NCBI GenBank assembly: GCA_021613535.1
Contig: CP075497.1
Span: 11,346,001 to 11,410,000 of the forward strand
DNA: 64,000 bases
From: Adineta vaga
Taxonomy: Eukaryota > Rotifera
Reading direction: 5' to 3'
Shown: positions 10,829 through 22,745 of the stretch, one piece after another
Numbering within the stretch: position 1 is the stretch's first letter
Layout: each line of letters opens with the position of its first letter
Made by a program: the position numbers and the translations under genes
The notes under the pieces: generated by a model
What the model was told of the DNA's origin: nothing
What the model saw: the letters and a program-made list of their open reading frames with translations, nothing else
Databases searched by the model: none

Positions 10829-11773
10829 ATGGATATGTGTGAAACATTGAGTTGTTCGAATACTCCAATAGCTATTTGTCTACATTGTAAAAAGGTAAAA
10901 TCACTATCACTTTTCTTATCTCAATTCAAAAGAATTTTTGCCAACTTTAGCAACTCTGTGTCGAACATATTTTACAACATAATGAAGAACTTATTCATCA
11001 AGCAAATGTATATTGTGATGAATTTAATGAATTAACTGAAGAAATTGAAAATATGTCATTCGATCAACAATTTACAACAGCTGAAGGTATGAAAATTCAT
11101 TTTCTATATCTCTAGATGTTTATTGTCTGAAATTTATTCACAGAAGATTTACATGATTGGATTAATGAACAAATGAAAGCATTAGATAAAATATACGAAC
11201 AAAAACTCTTCGAATTGAAACAAAAACATTCGGAAGTAAATGAAAAATTAGAATCGTTCAAACAAAATCAACGAATGAAATTAAAAGATATTCAACATCG
11301 ATTATTTAATTCTCAATTAAATAAACAAATAAGTATCGAACAATTAAATCAAATGAAAACAACAATTGAACAATTACAAAAAGATATTCAACAATTTAAA
11401 ACCAATCAATGTACGATTACATTAGTCAATAATGATCAGAAGAATTATTCTTATAAACCAAACATTAATATTCAACTTAACAAGGTGATCAATGAGGATG
11501 TCGATTCAGGTTTGATAACAAAACTTATGAATAGATATGTATAATCATTGGATATTGATTTAGAAGATGATAAAGCTAAGAAATCTCAATTAAGTGCAGA
11601 TGCTCAACCATTTGAATACATTCCAAAGCATAATTCTCTTTCGTATAGTCGACAAGATGATTTTCCAAATCGATTATTCGATCGATGTGCATTTTTTACT
11701 TCAATTCAGCAAGTAATTTGCAATATTTCATCGATTTTCTAATCTCTCTCTGTTCTATTTCTAGTCAATGTGA
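10829..11773 (+). CDS. B-box-like zinc finger plus coiled-coil protein
   Basis: Exons 10829-10894, 10951-11086, 11144-11509, 11564-11712, 11765-11773 give 241 aa. The N-terminus has a single compact Cys/His cluster (CETLSC, AICLHCKK, QLCVEH, LQH) spaced like a degenerate B-box, followed by a long amphipathic coiled coil (about residues 50-165, rich in Gln, Lys and Glu) and an acidic Ser-containing tail. No RING, SPRY or NHL domain follows, unlike TRIM proteins. The intron at 11510-11563 starts GTTTGA, a weak donor; skipping it would end the protein at 11544. Function unknown; a TRIM-derived adaptor is plausible. PEX11 follows 311 nt downstream on the same strand. Confidence 0.75.
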
Positions 11774-12084
11774 TTTATTTGGTTAATACTCATCAACTAT
11801 TTGAAACAGCAAACAAAAACTTTGTTCAATAGTGTGATCTGATATGCATTCTTTTTGTTTTTGTATGATATGATGTTTGTTTTTATTCCATGATTGTGTG
11901 GATAGCGAAGTTCTCATCTGTTTTTATCGATTTTTAACATGAACAATATCTTTAGATTATGATTATTTTAGATTTTATTATAAAATGATTTCATCTTAAT
12001 TGATTATTAAACGAAGAAGAACGGTAAGTTTTTGTATCGGTAACATTGAAGAAGAAGATGATGATGATTAATCAATTCTTTTAG

Positions 12085-12867
12085 ATGTCTCATTCAAAAA
12101 TTAGTCTCGATGAAGTGATTCGTTTCACATCACGCACAGCTGGTAGAGACAAAATTTATCGAACAATTCAATATGCTTCACGCTTTCTTGCATGGTACTA
12201 TATAAAGAAACGACAAGTTGGTGGTGCTGCACGACTCGTTGAAATCTTTCAAAATTTAGAATCAGTAATGAGTTTAACTCGTAAAGGTAAATACAAAAAT
12301 AGATGAAGAAAATTTTCATCTAATTTGTTTGTTTGTTTTTTGCTTTGGTTTAAAGGAATGCGTCTTGGTCGTTTTGTTGATTATATAAAGAGTGTTTTGG
12401 AAAGTTTTCATATTCGTAATAAACGTATTGGAACATTATTTGGTTTAATTGCTGTTTGTCAAGGTTTATTTATGTTATTGGATAATATTCTATTACTTCA
12501 TCGATTTAAAATTATACATTTAACCAATCCTCAACATTTACAACACTATCTTTATCAAATATGGCTTCTTTGGATATCTTTTGCTTTAACACGAGATTAT
12601 TATGAAATTCAAGCTTCATTTGCTATCGGACAACATCATCAATATCAACAAAAACAAGATAAATCATTAATTCGACGGGCAAATCTATTTTTAGCAAACA
12701 AACCGTTAGTTATTGATACAGTAAAAAATCTTTGTGATCTTTATATTCCCTTATCAAATTTGAATATTGTTCATGCAAATACTGGTTTACAAGGTCTTGC
12801 TGGAACAATTTCATCGATATTGGGTTTCTTACAATTATGGGATAAAAGTTATCAATTATCGTCATAG
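12085..12867 (+). CDS. PEX11: Peroxisomal membrane protein PEX11
   Basis: Exons 12085-12286 and 12356-12867 give 237 aa. PEX11 proteins elongate and divide peroxisomes through a membrane-remodelling N-terminal amphipathic helix. The sequence has DEVIRFTSRTAGRDKIYRTI and QYASRFLAWYY at the N-terminus, ...SVMSLTRKGMRLGRFVDYIK, a membrane-associated central part (GLFMLLDNILLLHRF, YLYQIWLLWISFALTRDYYE) and a C-terminal hydrophobic stretch (GLQGLAGTISSILGFLQLWDK). This is the PEX11A/B type. A 5' UTR intron is likely: a GTAAGT donor at 12024 pairs with the TTTTAG acceptor that ends at 12084, immediately before the ATG. DCTN5 begins 134 nt downstream. Confidence 0.92.
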
Positions 12868-13001
12868 ACATACAGCAAAAGAAATAATATTGAGGATGAC
12901 TTTATTTTTATTTTTACTGTGATTTGTATTTGTTCGATTTCGTTTATATAAATATGTAATTTGTGCAAAACATTTATATAGTCTGGATATTGTTTTTCTA
13001 G

Positions 13002-13655
13002 ATGGAATTACCGGAAATTTCTTATAAAAAATCCGATTTTATTGAAACAACGTCAGGTAAAAACGATACATTTCAAATTCATTTTCGATCTATTAAAGTT
13101 TTTTTTAGGCAACAAAGTTTGCCGCCGTTCAATTATGTGTGGCTCACAAAATATTGTTCTTCAAGGAAAAACAATCGTTATGGCTGATTGTATTGTTCGT
13201 GGTGATTTAGCTGCTGTTAAAATTGGTAAAAATTGTGTTATTGGCGAGAAATGTGTTATCCGACCACCTTTTAAAAAATTCGCCAAAGGTGTAGCGTTTT
13301 TTCCCATGCAGATCGGTGATCATGTCTTCATCGAAGATGAATGCGTTATCAATGCTGCATCAATCGGATCCTATGTACACATTGGAAAGAATAGTGTTAT
13401 TGGTAGACGATGTATTATTATGGATTGTTCGTATATCTTACCGAATAGTGTTATACCACCGGAGACTGTGATTCCTTCGTATAGTAAGTGAAAAGAAATT
13501 TGAATTGAATGGATTGAGAGATATGTGCTCTTATTTTTGTAGCTATTTATGGAGGATCACCGGCAGCTTTGATAGAAGATTTTCCAGAAACAGCGAAAGA
13601 ATTGATGATTGATGTAACACAATCGTTTTATCAAAATTTTAAACCAATTGTTTAA
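13002..13655 (+). CDS. DCTN5: Dynactin subunit 5 (p25)
   Basis: Exons 13002-13056, 13109-13483, 13543-13655 give 180 aa (human 182). The p25 subunit caps the pointed end of the dynactin filament and helps select endosomal cargo. It begins [20 protein letters not shown], then [13 protein letters not shown], the left-handed beta-helix repeats ([62 protein letters not shown]) and a C-terminal helix ending [14 protein letters not shown]. The ATG is placed directly after TTTTTCTAG. It converges on the serine hydrolase gene, whose stop is 208 nt away. Confidence 0.97.
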
Positions 13656-13862
13656 AAGTTCGGTGTTTTGTTCAGATATTTGTGGTGAGAGATGGTTGAT
13701 GTTTTATTATTTAATAAGAACAAGATCTTTTCGGGGAAATTGTATTTTATATATTGATTATTATTATTATTATGAATATAACAAATCTTTAAGAAAAAAA
13801 TAAACTTTTAACTAATGATAAAAATACGATATGAAATTATGTCTTTTTTTTATCGTGTTGAT

Positions 13863-15257
13863 TCACATTTTGCATTGATGATTGAGAATAGTTTCAATTG
13901 CTTGCAATAGACGAACACTACGTGGATCTAATGTTGGTACACTGAAATCGAGATAGTTGCACACATGAGCAAAACTTATTTGTTGAGGAGGATATGCCAT
14001 TGCACAACTGCCACCCATACCTATACAAAAGCAGAGTATATCAATGATCAGAACAGCGAATCTGAAGTGTCAATCTTACCTTTGTGACCAAATACTTCAG
14101 TACCGAATGCTTTGAAAAAGTTGCCATAAGTATGAAAACCACCCTTAGCAAAGTTTGATGTTACACCAAAGAGAACACAATCAGGTTCACCTGTTGGTGT
14201 AACACTTGTTGTCGCTTGTGACAATGTATTTTCACTTATCAGACGATCTTTCTTTTCACCATTTTCATTGATATCACTCATAAGTCGAGCATAGATTCTA
14301 GCTAAAGTTCGAGCATTGGTAATTCCATTAGCAGCAGGAATTTCTGCACGATGAAGTTGAGTTTTGTTAAATATCGAATCAGTAGAAGTCGGTATGTCAA
14401 TAGCAAAAGCACCACTACAAGTTAAAGCTTTTTGAGTAAGTAAATTCATTGGTGGTAAAGCAATAGGATTCAGAGTAATCTTTGAATGAAAAATATCACA
14501 GTTTCATTTGGAAAAAGTGATTTTATTTATTAATACATACTTTCTTAATCAATGGAGCTACACGTGCTTCAATTTCATCGTCAGAAACACCAACATAAAA
14601 TTCGTTATCTAACTCTTCACGAACAAATGTACCAAATGAACGATGTTTAGGATCAACACGATGGATTAATTCTCCAGCAAGAAAACCAATGGTAATAACA
14701 TGATAGCCGTGAACAGTTCCTGGCTCCCATAATGGTTTTTGAGCTGCTAATAACGAAGTCATTCGAGACCAATTACATACATCATCGAGTGTCAATTGTT
14801 CATCAACACATGGCAAACCACCTCGATGTGATAATAATTCACCAACAGTAATATTCTAAATAAACAAACGTTTACACCCATCAATCATATTCTTCTCTCA
14901 ACTATATACTTGTTTTCCATTAGCAGCAAATTCCGGCCAATACTGTGCAACAGGTGCATCATAATCAAGCCAACCTCGATCTACACATAATGCAATTGCT
15001 GCAGCCATAATTCCTTTCGATGTTGAAAAAACTAATTGTAATGTTCGTGATGTATATAATTGTTCTTTATTTTCTATATCTTTCCATCCACCATATAAAT
15101 CTACAACACATTCTCCTCGATGATAAACACAAACACTTGCACCAACATCCAATCCATCAATAAAATTCTGTTCAAACACAGTACGTACATTTTCCCAGCC
15201 TGAAGCTACATAACCATGAATGTTAATATCGTTTGTACAATTATTATTATTTGTCAT
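13863..15257 (-). CDS. Beta-lactamase-fold serine hydrolase (class C / EstB / LACT type)
   Basis: Minus-strand exons 14910-15257, 14541-14855, 14080-14479, 13863-14020 give 406 aa. The penicillin-binding/class C beta-lactamase fold is marked by the catalytic Ser-x-x-Lys motif in VFSTSKGIMAAAI, the YHV motif after GTVHG as the Tyr nucleophile-activator site, and the C-terminal GHKG motif split by the last intron. Other family landmarks: GASVCVYHRGE, VDLYGGWKD, LSHRGGLP, KPLWEPGT. Animal members (nematode LACT, bacterial EstB-like) are esterases or peptidases, not resistance enzymes. The first true ATG is at 15257; an upstream in-frame GTG at 15296 is not a credible start. No signal peptide is seen, so it is probably cytosolic. 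Substrate unknown. Confidence 0.88.
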
Positions 15258-15722
15258 TAAAAATATCACTGAGTTGCTTTTCGAATACTTTTGCACACAC
15301 GTGTAATCTACAAAACAAAATTTATACCTGTCTTATATACACCTTAAGAAGAAAAAAAGAATATAATCTCGTATTTTTTTCTTTCCTTTGTTTCATAATA
15401 CCTGACTTAACAAATATCTATTGATGTCGTAAATTTCTATTTGACAACTCAACGAGATATTTCATTGATGAAGTTAGGTACTTCGAATCAATTGTTATCA
15501 ATATCATTCCTTTAATTTCGTTCGAATTCGACGTAAAAAGGAATTTCAAGCTGGTACCAACTTGTAATGAGAGCATTGATAAAAAGAAAATGTTCGATAC
15601 TCTTTTATTTCATAGGACTATTGCTTACATTCATGTCTTTTTTCGGTAACAGATTGAATTGATTCTATAGTGAGAATCAAAGAAATATCTTCATGTCAGG
15701 TAATCTTAGAATATTTTAAGCA
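15258..15722. promoter_or_regulatory. Divergent spacer serine hydrolase / GT64-like gene
   Basis: 465 nt between two divergent genes. No coding content beyond short frames. An acceptor-like TTTTGTAG on the minus strand lies about 55 nt before the hydrolase ATG, hinting at a 5' UTR intron or leader splice site. Confidence 0.4.
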
Positions 15723-17265
15723 ATGTTTGCAAGATTTCAACCTACAAAAATCGTCAAAATAATTGCAAGTCTCATTTTCATATTGATTATTACACAATAC
15801 TTTTCTGTGTTCACATTCCAATTCAAAGTTTAACTTATTCTTTTGATGCTGATTTAACACTAAACGAATTTCATAAAGCCAAACTTGAAGAACTTCATCT
15901 AGAAAATAAATATCAATTAACAGCAATTATAATCTATTCAAAACACTTATCCGACGTCAGACGATTAGTTCGATATTACCTTAACACCGAACTTTTCAAA
16001 CAAATCATCATTTGGAATAGTAATCAATTAGTCAATCTGACTATCAATCATCTTCTTACAGAAAATTCTTCGCTTATTCCAATTCAAATTATTAATTCAA
16101 AAGAAACTTCAAGAGATGAAACTAAATATCGTGCATGTGCATTGGCTCAAACACTCGCCTGTTTCTATGCTGATGAAAAATGGAATACAACGAGTTATAT
16201 TCGAAATCTTATTTCAACTTTTCGATCCGATCCAAATGTATTACATACAGCTACAGATTTAACAACGTATTATAACAATATGCTATGGACATATTTCGAT
16301 ACTAATATCAATTTACATGCCGGATTTTCATGGATGGGTACAGGAAGTATTTTCTTACGTGAACATGCTCAACGGCATCTTCGATTTCTTCAAATACATT
16401 TGAAAGATAATCCAGGTTAATATTTTTATTGATTATTTCGAAAAGAATTTTTTTTATTTTAGAATTATGGGCATTTAGTGATGTATTTTTTTCAATTTGG
16501 CTCAATGATATTCCAACACAATTAATCGTTACTCTCTATCCATTAACTATCGATCAAAATGAACAAACAAACGGAAATTTATCATCAAATCAAATCGTTG
16601 ATTTACAACGTACAAGTTCGATATTTGCTATTCGAAGATTAGAATATTCATTACGTTTAAATCAATCGAATACTAATCTCACTTTTTCTCGATATCAATC
16701 TCGTCGATTTCCATATCTAACTAAATCATCGAATTCAAATGATAATTTTATATTCTTTAGTAATATTCTTCCAATTGATATCGAACATATTCCATTTGAT
16801 ATTAGTATCGATGTTGAACGAGCTACCTATGCAAATATTCCACGTGGACCCAATTTTATCCATTTCGTCAATCATAATACTTTGAAAGCAACCGATAACG
16901 ATGACAGAACATGTTGGTATCCGAGAAAATCAGTAGAAAAAGGTGATTTCTTTGCAATTGATTTCCTTTCCATACAAACCAACTTAACAATTGTACTCAT
17001 GATGAATCATAGTGAAAAACTACAGAATACTTTAGATATTCGCCTGTCATTTGATGGACAATGGTGGATATCATATCCATTTGCTATTCAAAAAAATTCG
17101 AAGACAAATAATGCAATAATTCGAGGAACTTTACGTCGATTAATTATTGATTCTCGACAATTTCCTCCTGAATTACGTTCTTTTCGTTACATCGCATTCA
17201 ATGCAACTACTCATTTTCACGAGAATTTCTCGGTATGCGATGTGAAAATCTTTAAAAATCTTTAA
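15723..17265 (+). CDS. GT64-like (exostosin-like) glycosyltransferase, type II membrane protein; frame break after the anchor
   Basis: An ATG at 15723 opens a basic stretch and a signal anchor (KIIASLIFILIITQYFS), but the catalytic domain continues two bases out of that frame from about 15800. The domain then runs openly to 16415, and after a 47-nt intron from 16463 to 17265. Landmarks: SFDADLTLNEFH, LENKYQLTAIIIYS, QIIIWNSNQ (the WN of GT64), CFYADEKWNT where family members carry the acidic metal-binding motif, FRSDPNVLHTATD, LHAGFSWMGTGSIF and FSDVFFSIWLND. The last 170 residues look like a beta-sandwich region. This architecture recalls fungal and protist proteins more than animal EXT/EXTL. 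The frame break may be an assembly error, a missed exon or a real lesion. It converges on the GTPase gene, 58 nt away. Confidence 0.65.
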
Positions 17266-17322
17266 TAATATTATTAATAAATTTATATTTATGTCTATGA
17301 TTATACAAAGAGAGAAGAGAAT

Positions 17323-18467
17323 TTACATAAGTTTCTTTTTCGAATGTAATAATTTTCGAATACGTTGTGTAATCTTTCGTTTAGTATTCAATTCCATAAT
17401 ATTTGTTATGATATGTATTAATGGTATGTAAGAAACGACATTAAATGTAACACTTCGTTCCATTTCATGTTCAATTTGTTCTAATTGTTGTCGAACTTGT
17501 TTAACTTCTTCACGTATTCGAATTTCTTGTCGTTTCATTTGTTCAATGGTTAAAATATGATTCGTTTCGATTGTTAATAAAGTTTGTTCATGAATTTGTT
17601 CGAGTTGTCTGGTAGAGTGTTGATAAGATTCTTCTAAATCTTGACAATGACGAATTTGTTTTTCATATAAATGTGTTAAATGATGATTTTCAGTTGTTAA
17701 TTGATCAATTTGATGTTTATAATCGAAACAACGTTCTTCCATTTCTTTTGTTCGTCGAATCAATCGATAAGCATCTTGAAGATTTTGACAATTAAAACGT
17801 TGTTTTGGTTGAAATTTATTCAGACATGTCGTCAGAACTGCCTTGGATAATTCACGACGACGATGATCCGTAGGTGATACATCAATAAAAATGACTCGAT
17901 TATCAAATTTGTCTAAGATATACGAATATTTATCATTATGATGTAATTGTTTTAAAAGAGATTGTCTTTGTTCACTTTCGTCGATATTAACTTGTTCAAG
18001 ATTTTCTAATGAATAATCTGTTATGACTAAACAGGAATTTTCATAAGCATCGATTGATAAAATTCGTTTATAAATATCGAGAAATAGATTCAAATCTGTT
18101 GAATTCATTGCACCATATCTTATAAAATAAAATAAGATATCAATGCCTGATGAGAGTGAAATGAAAAAATCGACTAAAGATAAATGAGATGAATCACCAC
18201 CGCGTGTATCACCAAAACCAGGTGTATCAATAAAATTTCCCGAAGAAAAACATTGACATGTTGTACTGGATATTCGATTTCCAATTGGTTGAGAAAGACC
18301 AGTCATTAAGTTAAATGTACTAGTCTTACCAGTATCAGTTCGACCCAAAAGAGCGACGAGTTTTTCTCGTTGTCGAATTCTAGAAAGAATATCAAATCGA
18401 GAACGGATAGACGAACAAAATCGAATACTAACGTGACATTTTCAGCATTGTCGAAGCATGGAGGCAT
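17323..18467 (-). CDS. GIMAP/AIG1-like P-loop GTPase with long coiled coil
   Basis: Minus-strand exons 18433-18467 and 17323-18379 give 363 aa. A short first exon (MPPCFDNAENV) joins through a GTTAGT donor to IRQREKLVALLGRTDTGKTS, with the Walker A/G1 motif GRTDTGKT. G3 is DTPGFGDT, followed by the hydrophobic GIDILFYFIRYG and SCLVITDY. Residues about 210-310 form a Gln/Glu-rich coiled coil. Near the C-terminus a hydrophobic patch (FNVVSYIPLIHIITNIM) precedes a basic tail, suggesting membrane association. GIMAP proteins oligomerise on membranes and act in immune or survival roles in vertebrates; the role here is unknown. A septin-like or other TRAFAC GTPase is the alternative. The GTG/TTG-initiated shorter frame at 18348 is not the start. 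Confidence 0.8.
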
Positions 18468-18682
18468 TATGATAAATGTGATTCTTTTCTTTCGTCTATT
18501 TATATTTTTCTATATGATCAGCTTTGTTGAAAAGAAGTTTAACGATATTCGTTAGATGTCATCATATTGAATAGTACGTGTGACAAATCATCAGATATAT
18601 ATGTTTGAAAATGTTTATTTAATTACAGAGAATAGAAAAATGAGATATACATATATAAACAAAAGAGAAAAGAAGATAGTGT

Positions 18683-20086
18683 TCACCGGCCATGATGACT
18701 TGGCGGTTGTTGATGAGTCGCTTTATGTGTTGCAAGTGTTCGTGATTGACAAAAACCTTTGCCACAATCTAAACATTTGAATGGTTTTTCTAAAACAAAA
18801 GAAATTTAGTAAAATTTGATTTAAATCAATCCGATTTACCTTTTGAATGTGTATATCTAAATAGAAAAGGAAAGATGTGAGATGAGAATGTTAAGAATGA
18901 CGAAAACATACTTATGATCACGTAAATGATCTTGTCGTCGAAATGATTTAAAACATAAGTCACATGTATATGGCCGTTCATCTGTATGAGTTCGTACGTG
19001 AATTAATAAATTATAAGATTTGGTGAAATGTCGATTACAATATTGACAAATATGTTCTTTTGCTCGTTTTTTTCTACAAAGATAACGATGAATATTCGAA
19101 AGAAATAACGCGAAAGTTCGATTACCGTTTGATACCATGATTTTTAATTGAATTTTCTGATGGAAATGATCGTCGAGATAGTTTATTTAATGTATTTCGA
19201 TTGGGAATTAATACTGGATGAAATGCAGAACGTGTTGACGAATTTCTAAGAATGAATAATGATTGGTGGAAGAAAAAAAAACTTACAAATCACTTTAGCT
19301 CGAACTTTTATTTGTTTTCTTCTAATTATCAAGAGAAAGTGAATAGAGGCGTCAGTCATTTGCTCCTCATCTTATCTCGATAGTCTCAATTATCCGATAA
19401 CCATCTTCTCCTCCTTCTCATTTTCTCGCATTCGAATGTAATAATGACAACAACTCAACTAATCTTTGCCCCAGAAGTCCAAACAAATAAATAAACAATA
19501 CATACGATGTTGACTTCGATGCAAGTAAAGAAACACCACTTGTGATAGCAGCTGGCGATGGTGTTGATGATACTGACAAATCAATTTTGTTACTACTAGT
19601 GTTCAATGATAGAGAAGAATTAGAATTCTCTTCTTTATCTCGAATAGCTTCATCAGCTAATTTAGCAAAATCGAAACGTTTTGATGGAAGAGTTGCTTTA
19701 CGTTTTTGTAATGATTCTGAAAAAGAAATGTGAAGAAAGGGAAAAGAAATTCATGAAAATTTACCATGTGAACTAGATGATCGTTTGATCCCACGATCAA
19801 TAATTTGATGTGATGATATTGTTGGACTGGATTGATTTTGAAGAGCCAATAAATGAGGAAAATAAAAATGATAAAATGTTTGAGCTGCAATTGTGGATGG
19901 TGAATGTTTACGTAAATCGATTGGATTAAAATTTTGTGGAAGTGGAAGAGGTGGTGTAGGTGGATAAATATTAATCAATGTACGAATTTGTGTATTATTT
20001 AATGCAATAGCCGGCATTGATGAGCGTATTAAAGGACAAAATTTATTCGAATTGGAGATAAATGTCTGTAAAAATAAATCAATCAT
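18683..20086 (-). CDS. OSR: Odd-skipped-related C2H2 zinc-finger transcription factor
   Basis: Six minus-strand exons: 19765-20086, 19506-19716, 19126-19245, 18912-19073, 18840-18856, 18683-18789; phases close to 312 aa. Three tandem C2H2 fingers: [38 protein letters not shown] and [19 protein letters not shown], almost identical to the OSR/Bowl fingers. The upstream [12 protein letters not shown] matches the conserved RFDFANLA block of OSR1/2. The fifth exon is only 17 nt and encodes the link between fingers 2 and 3 (KYTHSK). Odd-skipped factors pattern gut, kidney-like organs and appendages. The start at 20086 is uncertain: TTTTTACAG ends at 20066 and could be an acceptor for an upstream exon. 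Confidence 0.92.
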
Positions 20087-22745
20087 TTATTTTCTGACAT
20101 TTTAACAGATATTTTGATGCTTCTGAACTGATCATAAACATATTCTGGAATAATAGTGATGGAAAGAGAGGAAGAGAATGAGAGAATGTATGTCATAAAT
20201 GAAGGCACAATTATTGCTCTCATAGCAAGTATCGTTTTTTTTTATAACTGAGTTGCTATTTATCTGGACTTGTTGATATCATACATATAAACCTACCGAG
20301 TATGGTTTTCGTTAAGATTTGAAGTTGATTTGAGGAAGGAGAAAAAAAATCGAGCGTTTTTATGCCATTGAGATATCAGAGATTGTAAGAAGTGCTGTTG
20401 AATATCTGATAATGGTCTTTCTTTACCCTCTCTCTCTCCCTTTCTCTTTCACTTTTTTCCTCTCGCTCTCTCGGTGTGTTGTTATATGATGATGAATATG
20501 AGTAGTCGAGCTCGCTCCTGGTTTGTTCGAAAAAAAGAAAAAGCCAATCGGTAGAGCAGTAGCAACCAATGAAAATAATTCACCAATAAAAATTCATCTA
20601 TCGATAGAAAAAAAAAACTGCAGAAGATTGAATGTATGCATATAGACATATCGAATTAATAATGACAAGCAGCGGCAAGTGTCTCTCTCTCTCGCGCACG
20701 CTTTTTTTGTCTTAAGTTTGAAACCTGTATATGTGTGTGTGAAAGCTAATCTGATAGTAATGATATTATTGATAACAGTGAGAGACCACTTTGGTCAAGT
20801 ATTTACCAAAGTAGACGATTTTAACTTGACTATTGCCAAGGAAAGATTTGAATATGAAACGATTTAACTTTTATGGATAATCTCAGCATGACAATTAGCA
20901 TGTTTTGCTTTTGATCAAATGAAACAAATGCGAGGATTCACACATTGATAATTTTTTTTTCGATATTTCCAGTTTGTTTCCATATATTTATCTTCTTAAT
21001 CTCTCACGTACGTTTGCCGACATGAAGTCAATCATCCACGCGCACATATTTTACGTTTCCTTTAGATATGAGCACGTTTCATCGATGTAATCCTTGTATC
21101 TTCATCTCTTTGAAACGACAAATTAACTCGATTCTATACAATCATAAAACACTTCCTAACTCTCCCTCTCTCTCTCACTCATTCACTACTGCTTGCTTGA
21201 TGAAGCAATCTTTTTTTTTGTGTCTATGTATTTTTATCGAAGCAAGATGTTGATCACTTGAATCAAATGAGTGTGATAAAATTTCACACAAATTTATTTC
21301 ATCTTTTGAAGATTTGTTCTCTTCATTGACTTATCCAATCATTTTAACAGCTTTTTAAAGACTAATCAACTCGAACGATACTCATACAATATTGATTTGA
21401 CACATCACACAGATGAGATTCTTTTTCTTGAGTGCAAACGAAATAAAATCGACAATGAACTTGCGTAAGTGAGCAAATAACAAGTGCGAAAGATGAAAAC
21501 ACGCCGTTTACATTTCAACTTAACATGATCTGTTTTAACACTAAAACTTGCATAAAATTTCCTCAAATACATTTTTTCATCAATAATATTCCATTGAATA
21601 AGAAATCGAATCGAACGAATATGGCGTTGATTATTTAGAAGATCAAAGTCCAATGATATATTTTTTTTCTCTACTACACGCAGTCTTTTGTATTCTTTAA
21701 TTGAAACGTTTGTACCGCATGAAATTCATTTTTTCTTCTTCTCACTGTCCCGACTCGAGTTACATCGACTTTCAACATATTTCGTGGACAGTCTTCTTCT
21801 GTTGTCTCTCTTGTCCATCATTATCGTGTTTGTGTTTTACAGAACATGCATAGATGAAACGGTATTCAATCGGTACACATGTTGGTAATTACGAACAAGT
21901 GAATGTATGAAAACCAAGAACGAAACTGATCATGATTATGACATATTGTTAAGAGAAAGAGAAGAGATCAAGTGATATATATATATATATATTTCAATGC
22001 ACATACGGGGAGAGAAATTCAGACTGCTCAGTTTTCGTACCGTGCGAACGATTGTGATGAGTATGTGTTCATGGACAATGATGATAATAGACAGAAAAAA
22101 AAGGATTCATCATCGATCACATTCTATGAAAATATTTTCAATTATAATTAAAGGTGATATCTTTTATCGTTGCCTCTATAGATTGACCATAGTATTTTAT
22201 TAGAAATATACTTTTCAAATTGAAATAGTGCTTAACATTTGATAAAGTAAAGGATATCATTAGTCAACAATCATTTTAACCCATCAATAATACAACTCAA
22301 ACAAAATTGATGAATGATTTGTAAACTCAACCAGAATGTCAATTCAATGTTCATAAAATCTATAAAAACAGAAGAAGTGTCTCGCCATATTCATAAGTAA
22401 ATATTTGGTAAATAGTGAGTTACATGGATAAGAACATAACAGAACGCTTCTACAATGATTTCTAAGAATAATTTTCACGTGTTTTGATATTTTCACCTTT
22501 GATGATCAACGAAAATATTCGAACTTGTCGTAATGTGACATCTATTGTAGAAAAAGGTGAGTTGCATATTTTCCTACAATAATACTCATTCTCCAAATGA
22601 TTAATATCGAAAATTTCCTTTATTGGAAAAAAACCTTGAGATTTGATATACTGATAAACAATATCTGTCGAAAGCGTTTACAAAAAAACAAACTTTTCCT
22701 TTAGCTTTTTTATGTCTTTTTTTCACGAAATATCAAAACTTTAAG
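20087..22745. promoter_or_regulatory. Divergent intergenic region OSR / CNOT1
   Basis: 2.66 kb without a supportable gene. It holds CT/GA-rich tracts (about 20410-20470, 20680-20700, 21160-21185), a (TA)n run at about 21974-21993 and many short meaningless frames. A consensus donor GTGAGT near 22558 could pair with the AAG acceptor directly before the CNOT1 ATG, defining a 5' UTR exon of CNOT1. The long spacer fits a developmentally regulated gene such as OSR. Confidence 0.45.

Noticed and set aside
15257-15296. GTG start extending the serine hydrolase by 13 codons
   Set aside because: Non-AUG starts are rare in animals and a good ATG exists at 15257.
15769-15828. A 60-nt intron that would reconcile the two frames of the GT64-like gene
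   Set aside because: The joint produces an in-frame TAA and removes half of the membrane anchor.
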